A stretch of 64,000 nt of DNA from Bacillus sp. FJAT-28004 (lineage in GTDB: Bacteria > Bacillota > Bacilli > Paenibacillales > Paenibacillaceae): positions 127,261 to 191,260 of the forward strand of contig NZ_LGHP01000004.1 of assembly GCF_001280845.1 (NCBI RefSeq), in the 5' to 3' direction. Shown piece by piece: positions 9,506 to 18,632 of the stretch (within the stretch, counting starts at the first letter, position 1; each line of letters opens with the position of its first letter). The notes beneath the pieces were generated by a model, which was not told the origin of the DNA, did no database searches, and saw nothing but the letters and a program-made list of their open reading frames with translations. The position numbers and the translations under genes are program-made.

Positions 9506-10480
9506 CTACCAGAGTCCGTCTTGACCGAATTTTTTAACAATTCTATTCGCCGATACTATAAACAACATGGCAACCGCAGATTTAAAAACGCCTGCAGCAG
9601 CACCCAAACTATAGTTGGCCTCTTGGATGCCTACCCGGTAAACGTAAGTATCAATAATATCTGCTACGCTGTAAACAAGAGGATTATATAACAGATAAAC
9701 TTGTTGGAAATCGGCTTCCAAAATGTTAGCTAGGCTTAAGACCATCATAATGATGATCACCGGACGAATTGAAGGAAGAGTAACATGCCACGCTTGCTTC
9801 AATTTACCTGCCCCATCCACACGAGAAGCCTCGTACAGATCAGCGTTAACACCGGAAATCGCGGCTAAATAAATGATGGTTCCCCAGCCAGCTTCTTTGA
9901 AGACGCTGGAAGAGACAAGTATGGAACGAAAATAATTCGTATCGATTAGAAAATCGATCGGCTGTCCACCGAATTGTTTAATGGCGAAATTCACTGTCCC
10001 ATCAACAGGATTCAGGAAGGCCATAACAATCCCAGAGAGAATGACCCAAGAAACGAAGTGCGGCAAGTAAATAATCGATTGCGTAAATCGTTTAAATAAA
10101 CCATTTTTCAATTCATTCAACAAAAGAGAAAGAATAATGGGCACAGAAAACCCGAAAAATAACTTATAAAGGCTGATTAGAATCGTATTTCTTAAGATCT
10201 CCACGAAATCCGGCGAACGAAACAGCCGTGTAAACTGTTCGAACCCTACCCATGGACTCGCATCCATACCAAGCAGAATATTATAATCCTTAAAAGCAAT
10301 GATAATGCCGTACATGGGCAAATAACGAAAAATAAGCAGATATATCAAGCCGGGTGCGAGCAGCAGATAAAGATATTTATCGCGAATGAGATTCTTCGCT
10401 AATCTTATGCCTTGATGATGTCTCGACATTTGCTTGCTAGCAAATGTAGTCTCAACTTTCATGTGTTCACATCCATTCAT
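9506..10480 (-). CDS. ABC transporter permease (LplB type)
   Basis: A 324-residue membrane protein with six transmembrane segments and an EAA loop (LYEASRVDGAGKLKQAWHV, ~230-248). The N-terminal LLLAPGLIYLLIFRYLPMYG block is typical of LplB-like sugar permeases of Paenibacillus. AGGAG precedes the ATG. It lies between the binding-protein gene and the second permease gene in one leftward operon. Confidence 0.9.
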   Translation of the reverse strand: MNGCEHMKVETTFASKQMSRHHQGIRLAKNLIRDKYLYLLLAPGLIYLLIFRYLPMYGIIIAFKDYNILLGMDASPWVGFEQFTRLFRSPDFVEILRNTILISLYKLFFGFSVPIILSLLLNELKNGLFKRFTQSIIYLPHFVSWVILSGIVMAFLNPVDGTVNFAIKQFGGQPIDFLIDTNYFRSILVSSSVFKEAGWGTIIYLAAISGVNADLYEASRVDGAGKLKQAWHVTLPSIRPVIIIMMVLSLANILEADFQQVYLLYNPLVYSVADIIDTYVYRVGIQEANYSLGAAAGVFKSAVAMLFIVSANRIVKKFGQDGLW

Positions 10481-10520
10481 AGTTACTGTCTCCTAACAGA
10501 AAACAACACATGAAGAGAAA

Positions 10521-10541
10521 TAAAGCAAACGTTTCCTGTAC
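10521..10541 (-). promoter_or_regulatory. cre-like / LacI-type operator between binding-protein and permease genes
   Basis: AGGAAACGTTTGCT on the minus strand matches 11 of 14 positions of the CcpA cre consensus and is nearly palindromic around the central CG. It may dampen expression of the permease part or bind the LacI regulator encoded at 12542. Confidence 0.35.
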
Positions 10542-10588
10542 ATACATTTCAACCGATAGGAGCTGCCTCAGCATGCTTCCTTTAATAA

Positions 10589-12184
10589 TTAGCTTTTAAA
10601 TGGTTCGATATTCTCATCGTACCATGCTTCGAATTTAGTATATTCATCAGCTTGAGATTTATAGAGAGTGACCGCTTCCTCGTCTATTTTATCACCGCCT
10701 AGTTTAGCGTAATTGTTGACAAAGTCATCAAATGCGCTGATATCTTTCTTGCCGGTTATAATCCCCCAGAATGTTTCGTCCCGAAGTTTATTAATATCTG
10801 CAGCATATTGGGTCCAAGCTGGCCGGCTCAACGATTTGAAGAACACAATTTTGTCCTTCATCGGCTTTGCTGTTTCCTCTTTTGCCTTAAATAAGGCTGT
10901 TACCTCAGGTTCGTTTACGATATTGGCAGAATCTTTACGCGAGATGTACCATTGGTAATTATTAAGTCCCATTTGATTGCCTTCTTCCGGTGTGATCAAG
11001 GATTTGAATTGATCGTTCTCAACCGTGTAGTGTTCTCCTTCTTTTCCGAAGGAAATCAATTTAAACGTCTCCTCGGAAGCCATTTGATTCAACACTTGTA
11101 CTGCAGCATCCGGGTCTTCCTGATGTGTGGTGACCGCCAGGAAACTCCAACCAATACCTGAATCAGGTATGTCTGAGCTAAACCCGTCTGGGCCTTTAAC
11201 AGGATCTATGGACATAAGCTCCCCGTCCGGGTTGAGTGTTTTGAATGGCAGCTGGCCATTCGAATTGAAATAGGCAACCCACCGATAGAAGGAACCAACC
11301 TTCCCGGAATTAAAGATCTCATCTGTTTTGGCATCGGTAATTTGACCAGCTATCCGGGGATCAATAATTCCTTCTTTATACAAATCCCTAAGGATCTGAA
11401 GTACTTGTTTGACTTCCGGCATCGTTGCACCGTATTTGATTGTTCCATCAGGCTGCTTAATGAATTGGTCGACATCTACACCATGTGAATAGAAAAAGGG
11501 TGCAAGAGATCGGTAATGGTGGTCACCAGAAAGGCCATAAGTATCATCTTTATTATTTCCATCCGGATCCTCTTTCGTAAAGGCACGCAATACCTCGATG
11601 TACTCATCCAATGTTGCAGGTGTATCTAAATTCAGCTTTTCCATCCAATCCTTTCGGAGAATAGTAGTCATAGATGCCGCTTCAGAAACATCGCCTGGAA
11701 TCCGGTATAATTTCCCACTCTCGTCCCAATGATAAAACAAGGTATCTTTTGAATAATAATTAATAATGTTTTGTCCGTGCTTTTGCAAGGAGGGGGTCAG
11801 ATCCCAAATCACTCCAGCTTGAATCCAGTTTTTGTACTCCTTTGTCATCTCCGTATGCCATAAAATATCAGGCATCGTTTTTTTATCGCTCATTAGCAAA
11901 TTAACCTTCGTGTTTATTTCCGACCAATCCGGAAGGAATATGTTTTTGATATCTACAGGCCTGCCTAAACTTTGGCTCAAATTTTCTTCAAGCGCTTTTT
12001 CTGTCCAAGAATCCGGTGTTTTCGCTCCACCCATTAAATCCATGCTAATCGTTATTGGAGTGGATGTGTCCTTCTCATCCTCAACAGCTGGCTTATTGGC
12101 TGTATTATTGTCCGTACTTGAACAAGCCGACACAAAGATTACAATAAAAGTAAACAATAGGATTATCGTTTTCCTTTTTAACAT
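10589..12184 (-). CDS. extracellular solute-binding lipoprotein of a sugar importer (LplA type)
   Basis: About 531 residues, starting at the ATG at 12184 with a GAGGGGGG ribosome binding site. A basic n-region and hydrophobic stretch lead to the lipobox VSAC, so the mature protein is a membrane-anchored lipoprotein outside the cell. The length and conserved blocks (TEMTKEYKNWIQAG, GLSGDHHYRSLAPFFYSHG) fit large family-1 solute-binding proteins of LplA type. It is the first gene of a four-gene operon with two permeases and a PhyH oxygenase. Confidence 0.9.
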   Translation of the reverse strand: MLKRKTIILLFTFIVIFVSACSSTDNNTANKPAVEDEKDTSTPITISMDLMGGAKTPDSWTEKALEENLSQSLGRPVDIKNIFLPDWSEINTKVNLLMSDKKTMPDILWHTEMTKEYKNWIQAGVIWDLTPSLQKHGQNIINYYSKDTLFYHWDESGKLYRIPGDVSEAASMTTILRKDWMEKLNLDTPATLDEYIEVLRAFTKEDPDGNNKDDTYGLSGDHHYRSLAPFFYSHGVDVDQFIKQPDGTIKYGATMPEVKQVLQILRDLYKEGIIDPRIAGQITDAKTDEIFNSGKVGSFYRWVAYFNSNGQLPFKTLNPDGELMSIDPVKGPDGFSSDIPDSGIGWSFLAVTTHQEDPDAAVQVLNQMASEETFKLISFGKEGEHYTVENDQFKSLITPEEGNQMGLNNYQWYISRKDSANIVNEPEVTALFKAKEETAKPMKDKIVFFKSLSRPAWTQYAADINKLRDETFWGIITGKKDISAFDDFVNNYAKLGGDKIDEEAVTLYKSQADEYTKFEAWYDENIEPFKS

Positions 12185-12254
12185 GCTAATTCCCCCCTCA
12201 TGGTTATCTTCAATAAACGCAATTGGATACATCCGTACTCCTTCCTCGACATAA

Positions 12255-12268
12255 TGAAAACGCTTGCG
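12255..12268 (-). promoter_or_regulatory. cre site / LacI-family operator before the importer operon
   Basis: TGAAAACGCTTGCG matches 13 of 14 cre consensus positions and lies inside the palindrome AAACGC-TT-GCGTTT (12258-12271), about 75 bases upstream of the binding-protein start. It may be bound by CcpA (catabolite repression) or by the divergent LacI regulator. Confidence 0.6.
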
Positions 12269-12541
12269 TTTATGTGATTTTCATTCTAGTTTAAAACAGC
12301 CCTTTTGTTAATACATTCCAAACAAATTTTTGTCACATTTGTTTATATAAACCAAAAGCTATTGTCTTTGTTGAAATAATTTGTTTATGGAATGATTAAT
12401 GATTGTAAGTACAATATTGATATATTAATGATATATTAATACGTAGTCCCTTTAAAATTGTTTACTTTACTTATATCATGCTTTTTTCATTTTCTTCTGT
12501 AAAATGTAATTGTAATCAGAAAATCCGCGGGGGGGAAATGT

Positions 12542-13597
12542 ATGAAGAAAAATTATACAACTACTGATATTGCCAACATGCTTGGTTTATCGCGTAACAC
12601 TGTATCCAAAGCATTAAACAACCATCCGAGCATTTCGGAAGAAACAATAAAGATCATCGTGGATAAAGCTAGAAGCCTAGGTTATAAAAAATACAAATTA
12701 AATCCCCCTGACACAAAACCCGAACCAAAAAACATGAAAAATATCGCATTTCTATCGTATATCGATGTTTTCCATGAGGGCTACTGGGGTGACGTAATGA
12801 AAGGTGCAGAAGAGAGCCTCCGACAATCCGAATATAATATGGTTTTTAATTTTGTCCAATTAGATGATTTGCCTCAACTAACGCTGCCGCAAACGCTTCT
12901 AAACGGAAATATTGACGGGATTATCCTCACCGGTTTTCCAAATAAAGCCTATTCACTGGCCCTCGCCGATTTGAAGATCCCGTTGGTTCTAATTGATAGT
13001 CATTCTGAAATACAGACCCATGAGCTGATGTACGATATAGTACTGATGGAAAGTGATCAAAGTGTTTGTGAGTTGACACATCACTTAATTAAGCTTGGCC
13101 ACCGCGAAATTGGTTTTATAGGGAACATCCACAGATGCAAATCCTTTATGGACAGATGGCTCGGATTCAAAAGGTCAATGGATCATGCTTCTTTGCCTGT
13201 TAATTTTGAGTATTGTATTATCGATTCTGATCCAACTAATCACACGAACAACGAACTGTTAATCTCAGCCTTGAAAGATTTCAAGCAATACCCGACAGCT
13301 TTTATATGTATGAACGATATCGTTGCTTGGCATGTCATCAATTACTTGCAAAGTATCGGGCTGCAGGTTCCCGGCGATGTATCCGTTACTGGTTTTGACC
13401 ATTCTAAATTTTTCTCGAATACTGCGCCTATATTTAGAAACCTTACCACAGTAGAGGTTCAAGGAAGAATGATTGGCGCACGTGCAATCGACCAATTATT
13501 ATGGAGAATGCAGCATCGAGACCGTCCTCATGAAATCATTCACATTTCCACGAAACCTATATACGGTGAAACTACAGCCGCCCCGAAGCAGCCCTGA
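12542..13597 (+). CDS. LacI family transcriptional regulator
   Basis: 351 residues. The N-terminal LacI helix-turn-helix is at residues 5-25 (TTDIANMLGLSRNTVSKAL), followed by a hinge helix and a periplasmic-binding-protein-like ligand domain with the usual GFIGN and DVSVTGFDHS blocks. GGGGGG precedes the ATG. It is divergent from the sugar importer operon, with a LacI-type palindrome between, so it most likely represses that operon until its sugar is bound. Confidence 0.9.
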   Translation: MKKNYTTTDIANMLGLSRNTVSKALNNHPSISEETIKIIVDKARSLGYKKYKLNPPDTKPEPKNMKNIAFLSYIDVFHEGYWGDVMKGAEESLRQSEYNMVFNFVQLDDLPQLTLPQTLLNGNIDGIILTGFPNKAYSLALADLKIPLVLIDSHSEIQTHELMYDIVLMESDQSVCELTHHLIKLGHREIGFIGNIHRCKSFMDRWLGFKRSMDHASLPVNFEYCIIDSDPTNHTNNELLISALKDFKQYPTAFICMNDIVAWHVINYLQSIGLQVPGDVSVTGFDHSKFFSNTAPIFRNLTTVEVQGRMIGARAIDQLLWRMQHRDRPHEIIHISTKPIYGETTAAPKQP

Positions 13598-13708
13598 GTG
13601 CAGATCGATGGGGCTGTAACGAGCAAAATAGCTGGACTACACCCGTACTGAGGAAATCTGCAAAAAACTGGATATTCATTATAAATTACGCCATCCGCCC
13701 GAGGTTAT

Positions 13709-14458
13709 AATGTCTTCGGCTTCGATTGCCGCATATCCCTCGCAGATAAAACCAGGATCAACGGAGCCATCTTCGAGCTCGACTTTTCCGATGCCGAGCG
13801 GTGATGGAATTAAGGCTGCGAATGAGCCGATAGAAGCAAGCGTCATCTCCCATATCTCCAGCGCGATTGAGCTTGCGCAAAGTAAAAACCGATGCCATTG
13901 ACGCCTATGCCTTATGCGAATTCTTTTATAAGGAGGATTTCGAACATCATAGGACTAGAGGGGTGCAATTATTAAACCTCCGCAATCTGACAAGACAGCA
14001 TGAATCAGTAACGGATCAGTTTGTTCAGATCAAACTTCAATTCCAAGTAGTATTAGATCAGGTGCTCCCGGAGTTTATTGGCGTATTTGGGGCTTTGTAA
14101 GCTGCAGTGTCTCTGCTGTTGGAATTCCCCACATCTGAGGCTGTTTGAGTGCTGGTGAAGCCAGATTAACGGAGAGGATTGCGGTGTTATGTGCACGTCG
14201 TTCTGAAAGATGGGCTAAGGAGAAGGCCCACAACCTTATGGCAGCGGCACTTCGAAATTCGTTTCGCAAAGCACCCTTTCAGAGTTATTTGTTTAGTATG
14301 AATATGTACATTAGTATGCTGCTCCATTATAAAGAGCATCTATTAACCCTCGAAAAATAAAATAGATGCTCTCGCTAATGAAGTTGAGGAATATAAGGTT
14401 ATCCACTCCATCCCCGGCATCGGAGAAAAAATCGCAGCAACGATTATCTCTGAAGCTG
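13709..14458 (+). pseudogene. IS110-family transposase remnant
   Basis: The reading frame is broken at least twice. An N-terminal NVFGFD-like start is followed by stops. Then VKTDAIDAYALCEFFYKED to VVLDQVLPEFIGVFGAL covers the end of the DEDD domain. After another shift come ARLTERIAVLCARRSERWAKE and LHYKEHLLTLE, then HSIPGIGEKIAATIISE, the start of the C-terminal transposase domain. The C-terminal third is missing, and the break falls where a half copy of the interspersed repeat begins. It cannot make an active recombinase. Confidence 0.85.
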
Positions 14459-14485
14459 CTATAGTTACCCGTTAGATTAGTAAAC
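14455..14485 (+). repeat. half copy of the interspersed repeat at the IS110 break
   Basis: GCTATAGTTACCCGTTAG corresponds to the right-hand hairpin of the repeat. It joins directly to the truncated transposase on one side and to the stop of the TIMP-like gene on the other. Confidence 0.6.
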
Positions 14486-14486
14486 G

Positions 14487-14984
14487 TTATTTTTTAAACC
14501 GTAATTTAGCTCTCCATAATATTATTGAGATTACTACTGCGAATGCAAATGCAAAGAGTAATATCAATATATATTTATCTTTCCATTCGGGTTCATATAA
14601 TCGGTCTAGGGCTTGAATATCTTTGCTCGCCTCATTAATCAGTTTATTGCCGCTACATAGACTGGCCATTTCTTTGCCTTTAACATTGTTTGTATAAACT
14701 AAATATGTATTTCCTACTTCAAATTCAGTCCCACACATACCATTGAAACCACTATATACATAACCATCCGTGAGATTGCCTTTCCAGGCCTTCTCTACAT
14801 TAAAAATATTCCCGCCTTCTTTATCTTTGCTAACCAACGTACCTGTGAATATGACGCCAGATCCCTCGAATTTTTGTTCAATGCTTGAATGACCACAACT
14901 ACATGCGAAAACCTTATTAGGGCTTTGTACACTAAAACTAATTATCAAATATGTTATTAATACAATATTTAAGAGTCTTTTCAT
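14487..14984 (-). CDS. exported TIMP/NTR-like protein with C-terminal membrane anchor
   Basis: 165 residues: a signal peptide (about 1-27), then mature protein beginning CSCGHSSIEQ, the Cys-x-Cys start of TIMP/netrin-like (NTR) domains. More cysteines (MCGTEF, SLCSGN) can form disulfides. A C-terminal transmembrane segment (ILILLFAFAFAVVISIILW) is followed by a basic tail. Bacterial proteins of this shape are annotated as tissue-inhibitor-of-metalloprotease family; the function is unproven. It probably sits on the outer face of the membrane. The next leftward gene also codes for a small membrane protein. Confidence 0.65.
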   Translation of the reverse strand: MKRLLNIVLITYLIISFSVQSPNKVFACSCGHSSIEQKFEGSGVIFTGTLVSKDKEGGNIFNVEKAWKGNLTDGYVYSGFNGMCGTEFEVGNTYLVYTNNVKGKEMASLCSGNKLINEASKDIQALDRLYEPEWKDKYILILLFAFAFAVVISIILWRAKLRFKK

Positions 14985-15050
14985 TCAAACTAACACCTCC
15001 CTCACATTGGTTTATGCAATCGTAATTATAAACAGGAAATGGTATTTATT

Positions 15051-15080
15051 GTTGCGCTAAACTGCCTGTTATCTTAATGA
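15051..15080 (+). repeat. left-half copy of the interspersed repeat
   Basis: GCGCTAAACTGCCTGTTATC followed by TTAATGAA matches the left end only. It lies 25 bases beyond the stop of the small membrane protein gene. Confidence 0.55.
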
Positions 15081-15104
15081 AAAACTAGGACTAAATCCGC
15101 TCCG

Positions 15105-15377
15105 CTAGATTTTTTTTGTACGATCTTCAAGTAGTTTTATCTCTTCATTTGCATCTTTTACAATGTATTTCAAAGTAATTCCTAAAGCTAATGACAATAT
15201 TGAAATTATAAAACTAATTAATGTAAAAATTGTTCCTCTTAAATCATTCGTAAAATTATGCTGTAATATTTCATAGAAATTACTGTTTGAAAATGAAACA
15301 ATCATCAAAATAAAAAATAACACAAAAATTACAATGCATACATTTGATAACTTCCTAACCCTTTCAAAAAAAAACAT
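15105..15377 (-). CDS. small two-helix membrane protein, unrecognised
   Basis: 90 residues with GAGGAGG at good spacing before the ATG. Two hydrophobic segments (about 13-28 and 48-68) flank a polar loop, and a charged lysine/glutamate-rich tail follows. No family is recognised. It stands between the TIMP-like gene and a full repeat copy and shares the low-GC composition of its neighbours. Confidence 0.6.
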   Translation of the reverse strand: MFFFERVRKLSNVCIVIFVLFFILMIVSFSNSNFYEILQHNFTNDLRGTIFTLISFIISILSLALGITLKYIVKDANEEIKLLEDRTKKI

Positions 15378-15470
15378 ATAGTTATACCTCCTCTAAAAAC
15401 ATTCAACTTATAAATATTAAAGAATAATTTTACGAACTTTGTACTTGAAGTATTCACGAAGTGATTGAAG

Positions 15471-15563
15471 TCCTGCCCGTTAGCTTAATAAAATGAGCAG
15501 GCCACTGCAGCGCCTGCTCATCGTTGTATGCTTATTGTGCTAACGTTCCCTGTTAGTTCAACG
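15471..15563 (+). repeat. three-hairpin interspersed repeat (GAGCAGG class)
   Basis: Left end TCCTGCCCGTTAGCTTAAT, central stem TGAGCAGGC/GCCTGCTCA, right end CTAACGTTCCCTGTTAG. It fills part of the gap 15378-15870, where I see no gene. Confidence 0.85.
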
Positions 15564-15870
15564 CGTATCTAAACATATAAGACATTAATTTAAATCTTAA
15601 GTTATAAATCATGAAGTGCAGTTTTAAATTACATTATCAAACTTCGGATGTTTTGTTGTATTGCTGAAATAAATTACCAACACGCTTTCTTCTGACAGAA
15701 AATATGAAAATACCACTGTGTCACCCTTATTCACTCAGGTCTCTCCGAATCATATAGCATAGAAATATTTTCTGCTACTTCGAATCATCCACTTATATTG
15801 TGTTAAGCGGTTTCTTAATGTTCGTTTAATAGAGAGTAGTCAACAATGATGTGAGGACGGAGGGATTGCA

Positions 15871-16206
15871 ATGATCGGAGAACGTATTAAGATGCAACGC
15901 AAGAGAAATGGCTTATCACTGACCGAGCTCTCTAAAAGAGCCGGTGTCGCGAAATCTTATTTAAGCTCCATTGAACGAGGGCTTCAACAAAATCCTTCGA
16001 TTCAGTTTCTCGAAAAGGTAAGCGATGTATTGAAGGTTACAGTTGAAGAATTTTTAAAAATCGACCAGTCTGAGCAAAATGTTGATGTTGATCATCTTGA
16101 ACATGAATGGTCCGAATTGGTAAGAGAGGCTGTGGCTTCTGGTGTCAGCAAGGATCAGTTTAAAGAATTTTTGGAATTTAACAAGTGGAAGATCAAGCGT
16201 GAATAA
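15871..16206 (+). CDS. sinR: SinR-like transcriptional regulator
   Basis: 111 residues. The N-terminal XRE helix-turn-helix (IGERIKMQRKRNGLSLTELS, about 2-60) matches SinR, and the C-terminal multimerisation/SinI-binding segment has the pattern W..LV.EA...GVSK.QF.EFL.F.KW. In Bacillus, SinR represses biofilm matrix genes. GGAGGG lies upstream of the ATG. A SinI-like gene converges on it just downstream, unlike the tandem sinI-sinR order of B. subtilis. Orthology is inferred from both domains; Paenibacillus genomes often carry several such paralogues. Confidence 0.75.
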   Translation: MIGERIKMQRKRNGLSLTELSKRAGVAKSYLSSIERGLQQNPSIQFLEKVSDVLKVTVEEFLKIDQSEQNVDVDHLEHEWSELVREAVASGVSKDQFKEFLEFNKWKIKRE

Positions 16207-16220
16207 CGTTTTATTTATTA

Positions 16221-16382
16221 TTAAACAGACGTTTCTTGAGTGTCATCCTTATCACTTTCCTGAAGGCACAGAAAAACTTTACGCACGTCTTCTTTCGTAA
16301 ATCCCATTGATCGCGCACTTTTTATTAGGGCTACCCATTCCAAATCCAAGTCCTGAGTATTCTCTGATTTTATAAGTCCCAT
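16221..16382 (-). CDS. SinI-like anti-repressor domain protein
   Basis: About 53 residues from the ATG at 16382, which has GGGGGA eight bases upstream; an in-frame ATG at 16403 has none. The body LDLEWVALIKSARSMGFTKE followed by DVRKVFL is the SinI dimerisation helix-hook that binds SinR. It has no DNA-binding domain, so it can act only as an antagonist. It converges on the sinR-like gene, 14 bases between stops, so transcription of one may oppose the other. The gap 16404-16993 contains a terminator-like hairpin at 16733-16762 and a repeat copy. Confidence 0.7.
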   Translation of the reverse strand: MGLIKSENTQDLDLEWVALIKSARSMGFTKEDVRKVFLCLQESDKDDTQETSV

Positions 16383-16904
16383 AATCCTATGTCCCCCATT
16401 CATTCTGGGACGGTTGCACCAATGACTCCTTGCGTTTAAGGTGCCCAGATACTAAACGCATTTCAACGTCTCCCTTTTGCTGCTTCATTTGATTTCTCTA
16501 TCTATTATAAATCAGCTCTTTTACGCATGTTATCGCTTTGTGTCTCACAAAAATGATAGATTATTACATTTTTTGTCGAATTGATTGTAAAGGACACATA
16601 ATGCTTTTTTACTTGTCTTACTAATTCGCTTGACTTGGGATAGTTCTTTTAACTTTCCTGCCCGTTGAACAAACATGAGGACTTCAATTATGGATATTTT
16701 CGACTGATTTCTTTATTTTACTCAAATTAAAAAAGGGCGATGCAGGAACATCGCCTTTAAGCTACGGCAGAGAATGATGTGAGATGCTCTTAACATCTTG
16801 TCCACCATCCCCTCATTTATAGCGTATGTGGTTATACTCAAAATTCTTGGACTTATAACAGCTGTATCTAATACTTTGAAAAATAGATATTACCCTTCTT
16901 CAAT

Positions 16905-16993
16905 TATCCTACCAGTTGAGAAAACGACAACCACTTCACCGGCTGCCGTTTCTTCGTACTTATTGAGCTATCGTCTCCCGTTAGTTCAATGAA
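16905..16993 (+). repeat. interspersed repeat copy, degenerate left end
   Basis: TACCAGTTGAGAAAACG, a weak central stem ending CGGCTGCCGTTTCTTCG, and a good right end GAGCTATCGTC then TCCCGTTAGTTCAAT. It abuts the 3' end of the methyltransferase gene. Confidence 0.7.
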
Positions 16994-17704
16994 TCAATAT
17001 TTTTGTACAGCCCAGGTTATAACATCACTCTTTAATAACACTTGCTTACCATCTCTAATTATTTCAATTTCGTAAGGTATAACAGTTTTTTTCAATACTC
17101 GCCAATCCTTATACAAAATCGAGAGATTCTTGAATAACAATTCTGTATCGAATAATAATTCGAACATAGAATCTATTTGTGAACCAGTTTCAACAACTGT
17201 CTCTCTAATGTTCGAATTAATAATTAAACAATGAACTCCTTGTTCCCTTGTTCCTTCAATCATTCTTGTTAACACCTGGTCAAAAGTAACCTTGGAATCT
17301 AGGTGCTCTAATGTTGAAACAGAGAACAAATAATCATAGTAATTAGGTAATATGTTGAAATTACTTATGTCTGATATAACCGTTTCAAAACTATTAATGA
17401 CGTCGTACTGTTGGCCATATTTCTCAAGATTCCGGATAGCAGACTCGAGCAAATCTACACAAACAACTTTTCCTGTTGTTTTCTTTAGTCTCTGGGCTAA
17501 TGGAATACTGTTTCTTCCGACACCGCACCCTAGATCCAATATCCGTAAATCTGTTCTGTGATTAAAAATCTCGAACAAGTCTAATATCGTTTTTACAGGT
17601 CTTTGTAACCATGAACCTTCCTGAAAAAGTATTAGGTTTTCATAACAATCATCATGATATTGCTTTTCTTTCATTCTGATATTGTCGAGTCGATTAATTG
17701 ACAA
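16994..17704 (-). CDS. class I SAM-dependent methyltransferase
   Basis: 236 residues. The Rossmann motif I is LRILDLGCGVGRNSIPLA (about 55-72), followed by an acidic residue at the end of beta-2 (VVCVDLL) and motif IV region YDYLFSVSTLEHL. The TTG start is preceded by GGGGG at seven bases. The substrate is unknown. It stands alone between a repeat copy at its 3' end and a 270-base gap. Confidence 0.75.
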   Translation of the reverse strand: MSINRLDNIRMKEKQYHDDCYENLILFQEGSWLQRPVKTILDLFEIFNHRTDLRILDLGCGVGRNSIPLAQRLKKTTGKVVCVDLLESAIRNLEKYGQQYDVINSFETVISDISNFNILPNYYDYLFSVSTLEHLDSKVTFDQVLTRMIEGTREQGVHCLIINSNIRETVVETGSQIDSMFELLFDTELLFKNLSILYKDWRVLKKTVIPYEIEIIRDGKQVLLKSDVITWAVQKY

Positions 17705-17929
17705 AACTATACCCCCGGTCTTTTATTTACTTAGCCTTGTCAATTCAACACTACCATAAATAGGTATTTAATATACCATTGGGGTTTGCCCTCTACGCAA
17801 AGTCGGTATTCACTCACCCTCCATCTCGAACCACAAATACTTACTTCCCGTTACGGGGGGACTTGCACCTTTACGTCTGCCTGATGTAATGTTCAGCACG
17901 CTCGCCGCATGATAGAGGCAAATGAAAAA

Positions 17930-17965
17930 GCCTCGAAGTAATTCCCCCGAGGCTTCCGTCTTACC
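17930..17965 (-). terminator. terminator after the SRPBCC gene
   Basis: AAGCCTCG/CGAGGCTT stem with a T-rich run on the minus strand, just beyond the SRPBCC stop codon. Confidence 0.7.
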
Positions 17966-17978
17966 GATTTGTATCTGC

Positions 17979-18479
17979 TTACTGTTGACTAGCCAGGTAA
18001 TTGGCAAGTTGCTCGAACGTGCCTTCGAACCCTTGTGCAACCATCGGTGCCATCGCGTCGAATGCTTCCTGTTCCTCAGTAGAGGCATTGAGCGGTCCGC
18101 CCTGCAGCGTTAAAACCGTCGTTCCCTCGTTTTCTTCAAGCGTTAGAATATTCAGAATCTCAAGCGGCCAGTTCGGATTGAACGGGGCGCGAACGGTGTT
18201 CCCTTCTTCATCGGAAAACGATTGAACCCATACCAGTTTCTCCGGCGCCTGCACTTCCTGGTAAACGAACTTGCCCCACATGGCGTGCTGCCCATCTGGA
18301 GACTTCTGGCAGCCAAGGAATATACCACCTGGACGGACGTCCATCTTTCCAACTTCAAGAGAGAAACCCTTGGGTCCCCACCAATTGCCAAAATGCGTCG
18401 GATCGGTCCACACCTTAAATACCAGTTCACGAGGGGCGTTAAACTCACGTTTCAATAAAAGTCCTTGTGGGTTGTTCAT
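17979..18479 (-). CDS. SRPBCC (AHSA1-type) domain protein
   Basis: 166 residues covering a full AHSA1-like fold: start REFNAPRELVFKVWTDP, middle GWG-type WWGPKGFS, end QGFEGTFEQLANYL. Such helix-grip proteins bind hydrophobic ligands and are commonly paired with ArsR regulators and DUF1801 proteins. AAGGAGG precedes the ATG. The gene is downstream of a DUF1801 gene on the same strand, with a short peptide remnant between them. Confidence 0.85.
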   Translation of the reverse strand: MNNPQGLLLKREFNAPRELVFKVWTDPTHFGNWWGPKGFSLEVGKMDVRPGGIFLGCQKSPDGQHAMWGKFVYQEVQAPEKLVWVQSFSDEEGNTVRAPFNPNWPLEILNILTLEENEGTTVLTLQGGPLNASTEEQEAFDAMAPMVAQGFEGTFEQLANYLASQQ

Positions 18480-18518
18480 TAGATTTCCTCCTTGAAATTT
18501 AGGGATGAACCTGTTCTT

Positions 18519-18629
18519 TCAATTCAAATGAATGAAATAATCGGAAAGACGATCAAAACGTTCTTCCCACATGCCGCGAAACGATCCGAGCCAATAGTTG
18601 TCGTATTCATTAGCCCCTCCCGATGATTT
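18519..18629 (-). pseudogene. gene remnant between DUF1801 and SRPBCC genes
   Basis: Directly in frame after the DUF1801 stop lies an open stretch encoding NEYDNYWLGSFRGMWEERFD then RLSDYFIHLN and stop. It resembles the C-terminal helix of ArsR- or SRPBCC-type proteins. No start or ribosome binding site of its own is clear. It is probably the tail of a deleted gene of the original operon. Confidence 0.35.
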
Positions 18630-18632
18630 CTG

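Noticed and set aside
17810..17905. A group II intron-like stretch (GTGCAAGTCC on the minus strand)
   Set aside because: Only a short resemblance; no domain V hairpin or reverse transcriptase gene is present.
17810..18088. A 92-codon minus-strand frame ending before the SRPBCC gene
   Set aside because: It overlaps the SRPBCC gene in another frame and crosses its terminator.
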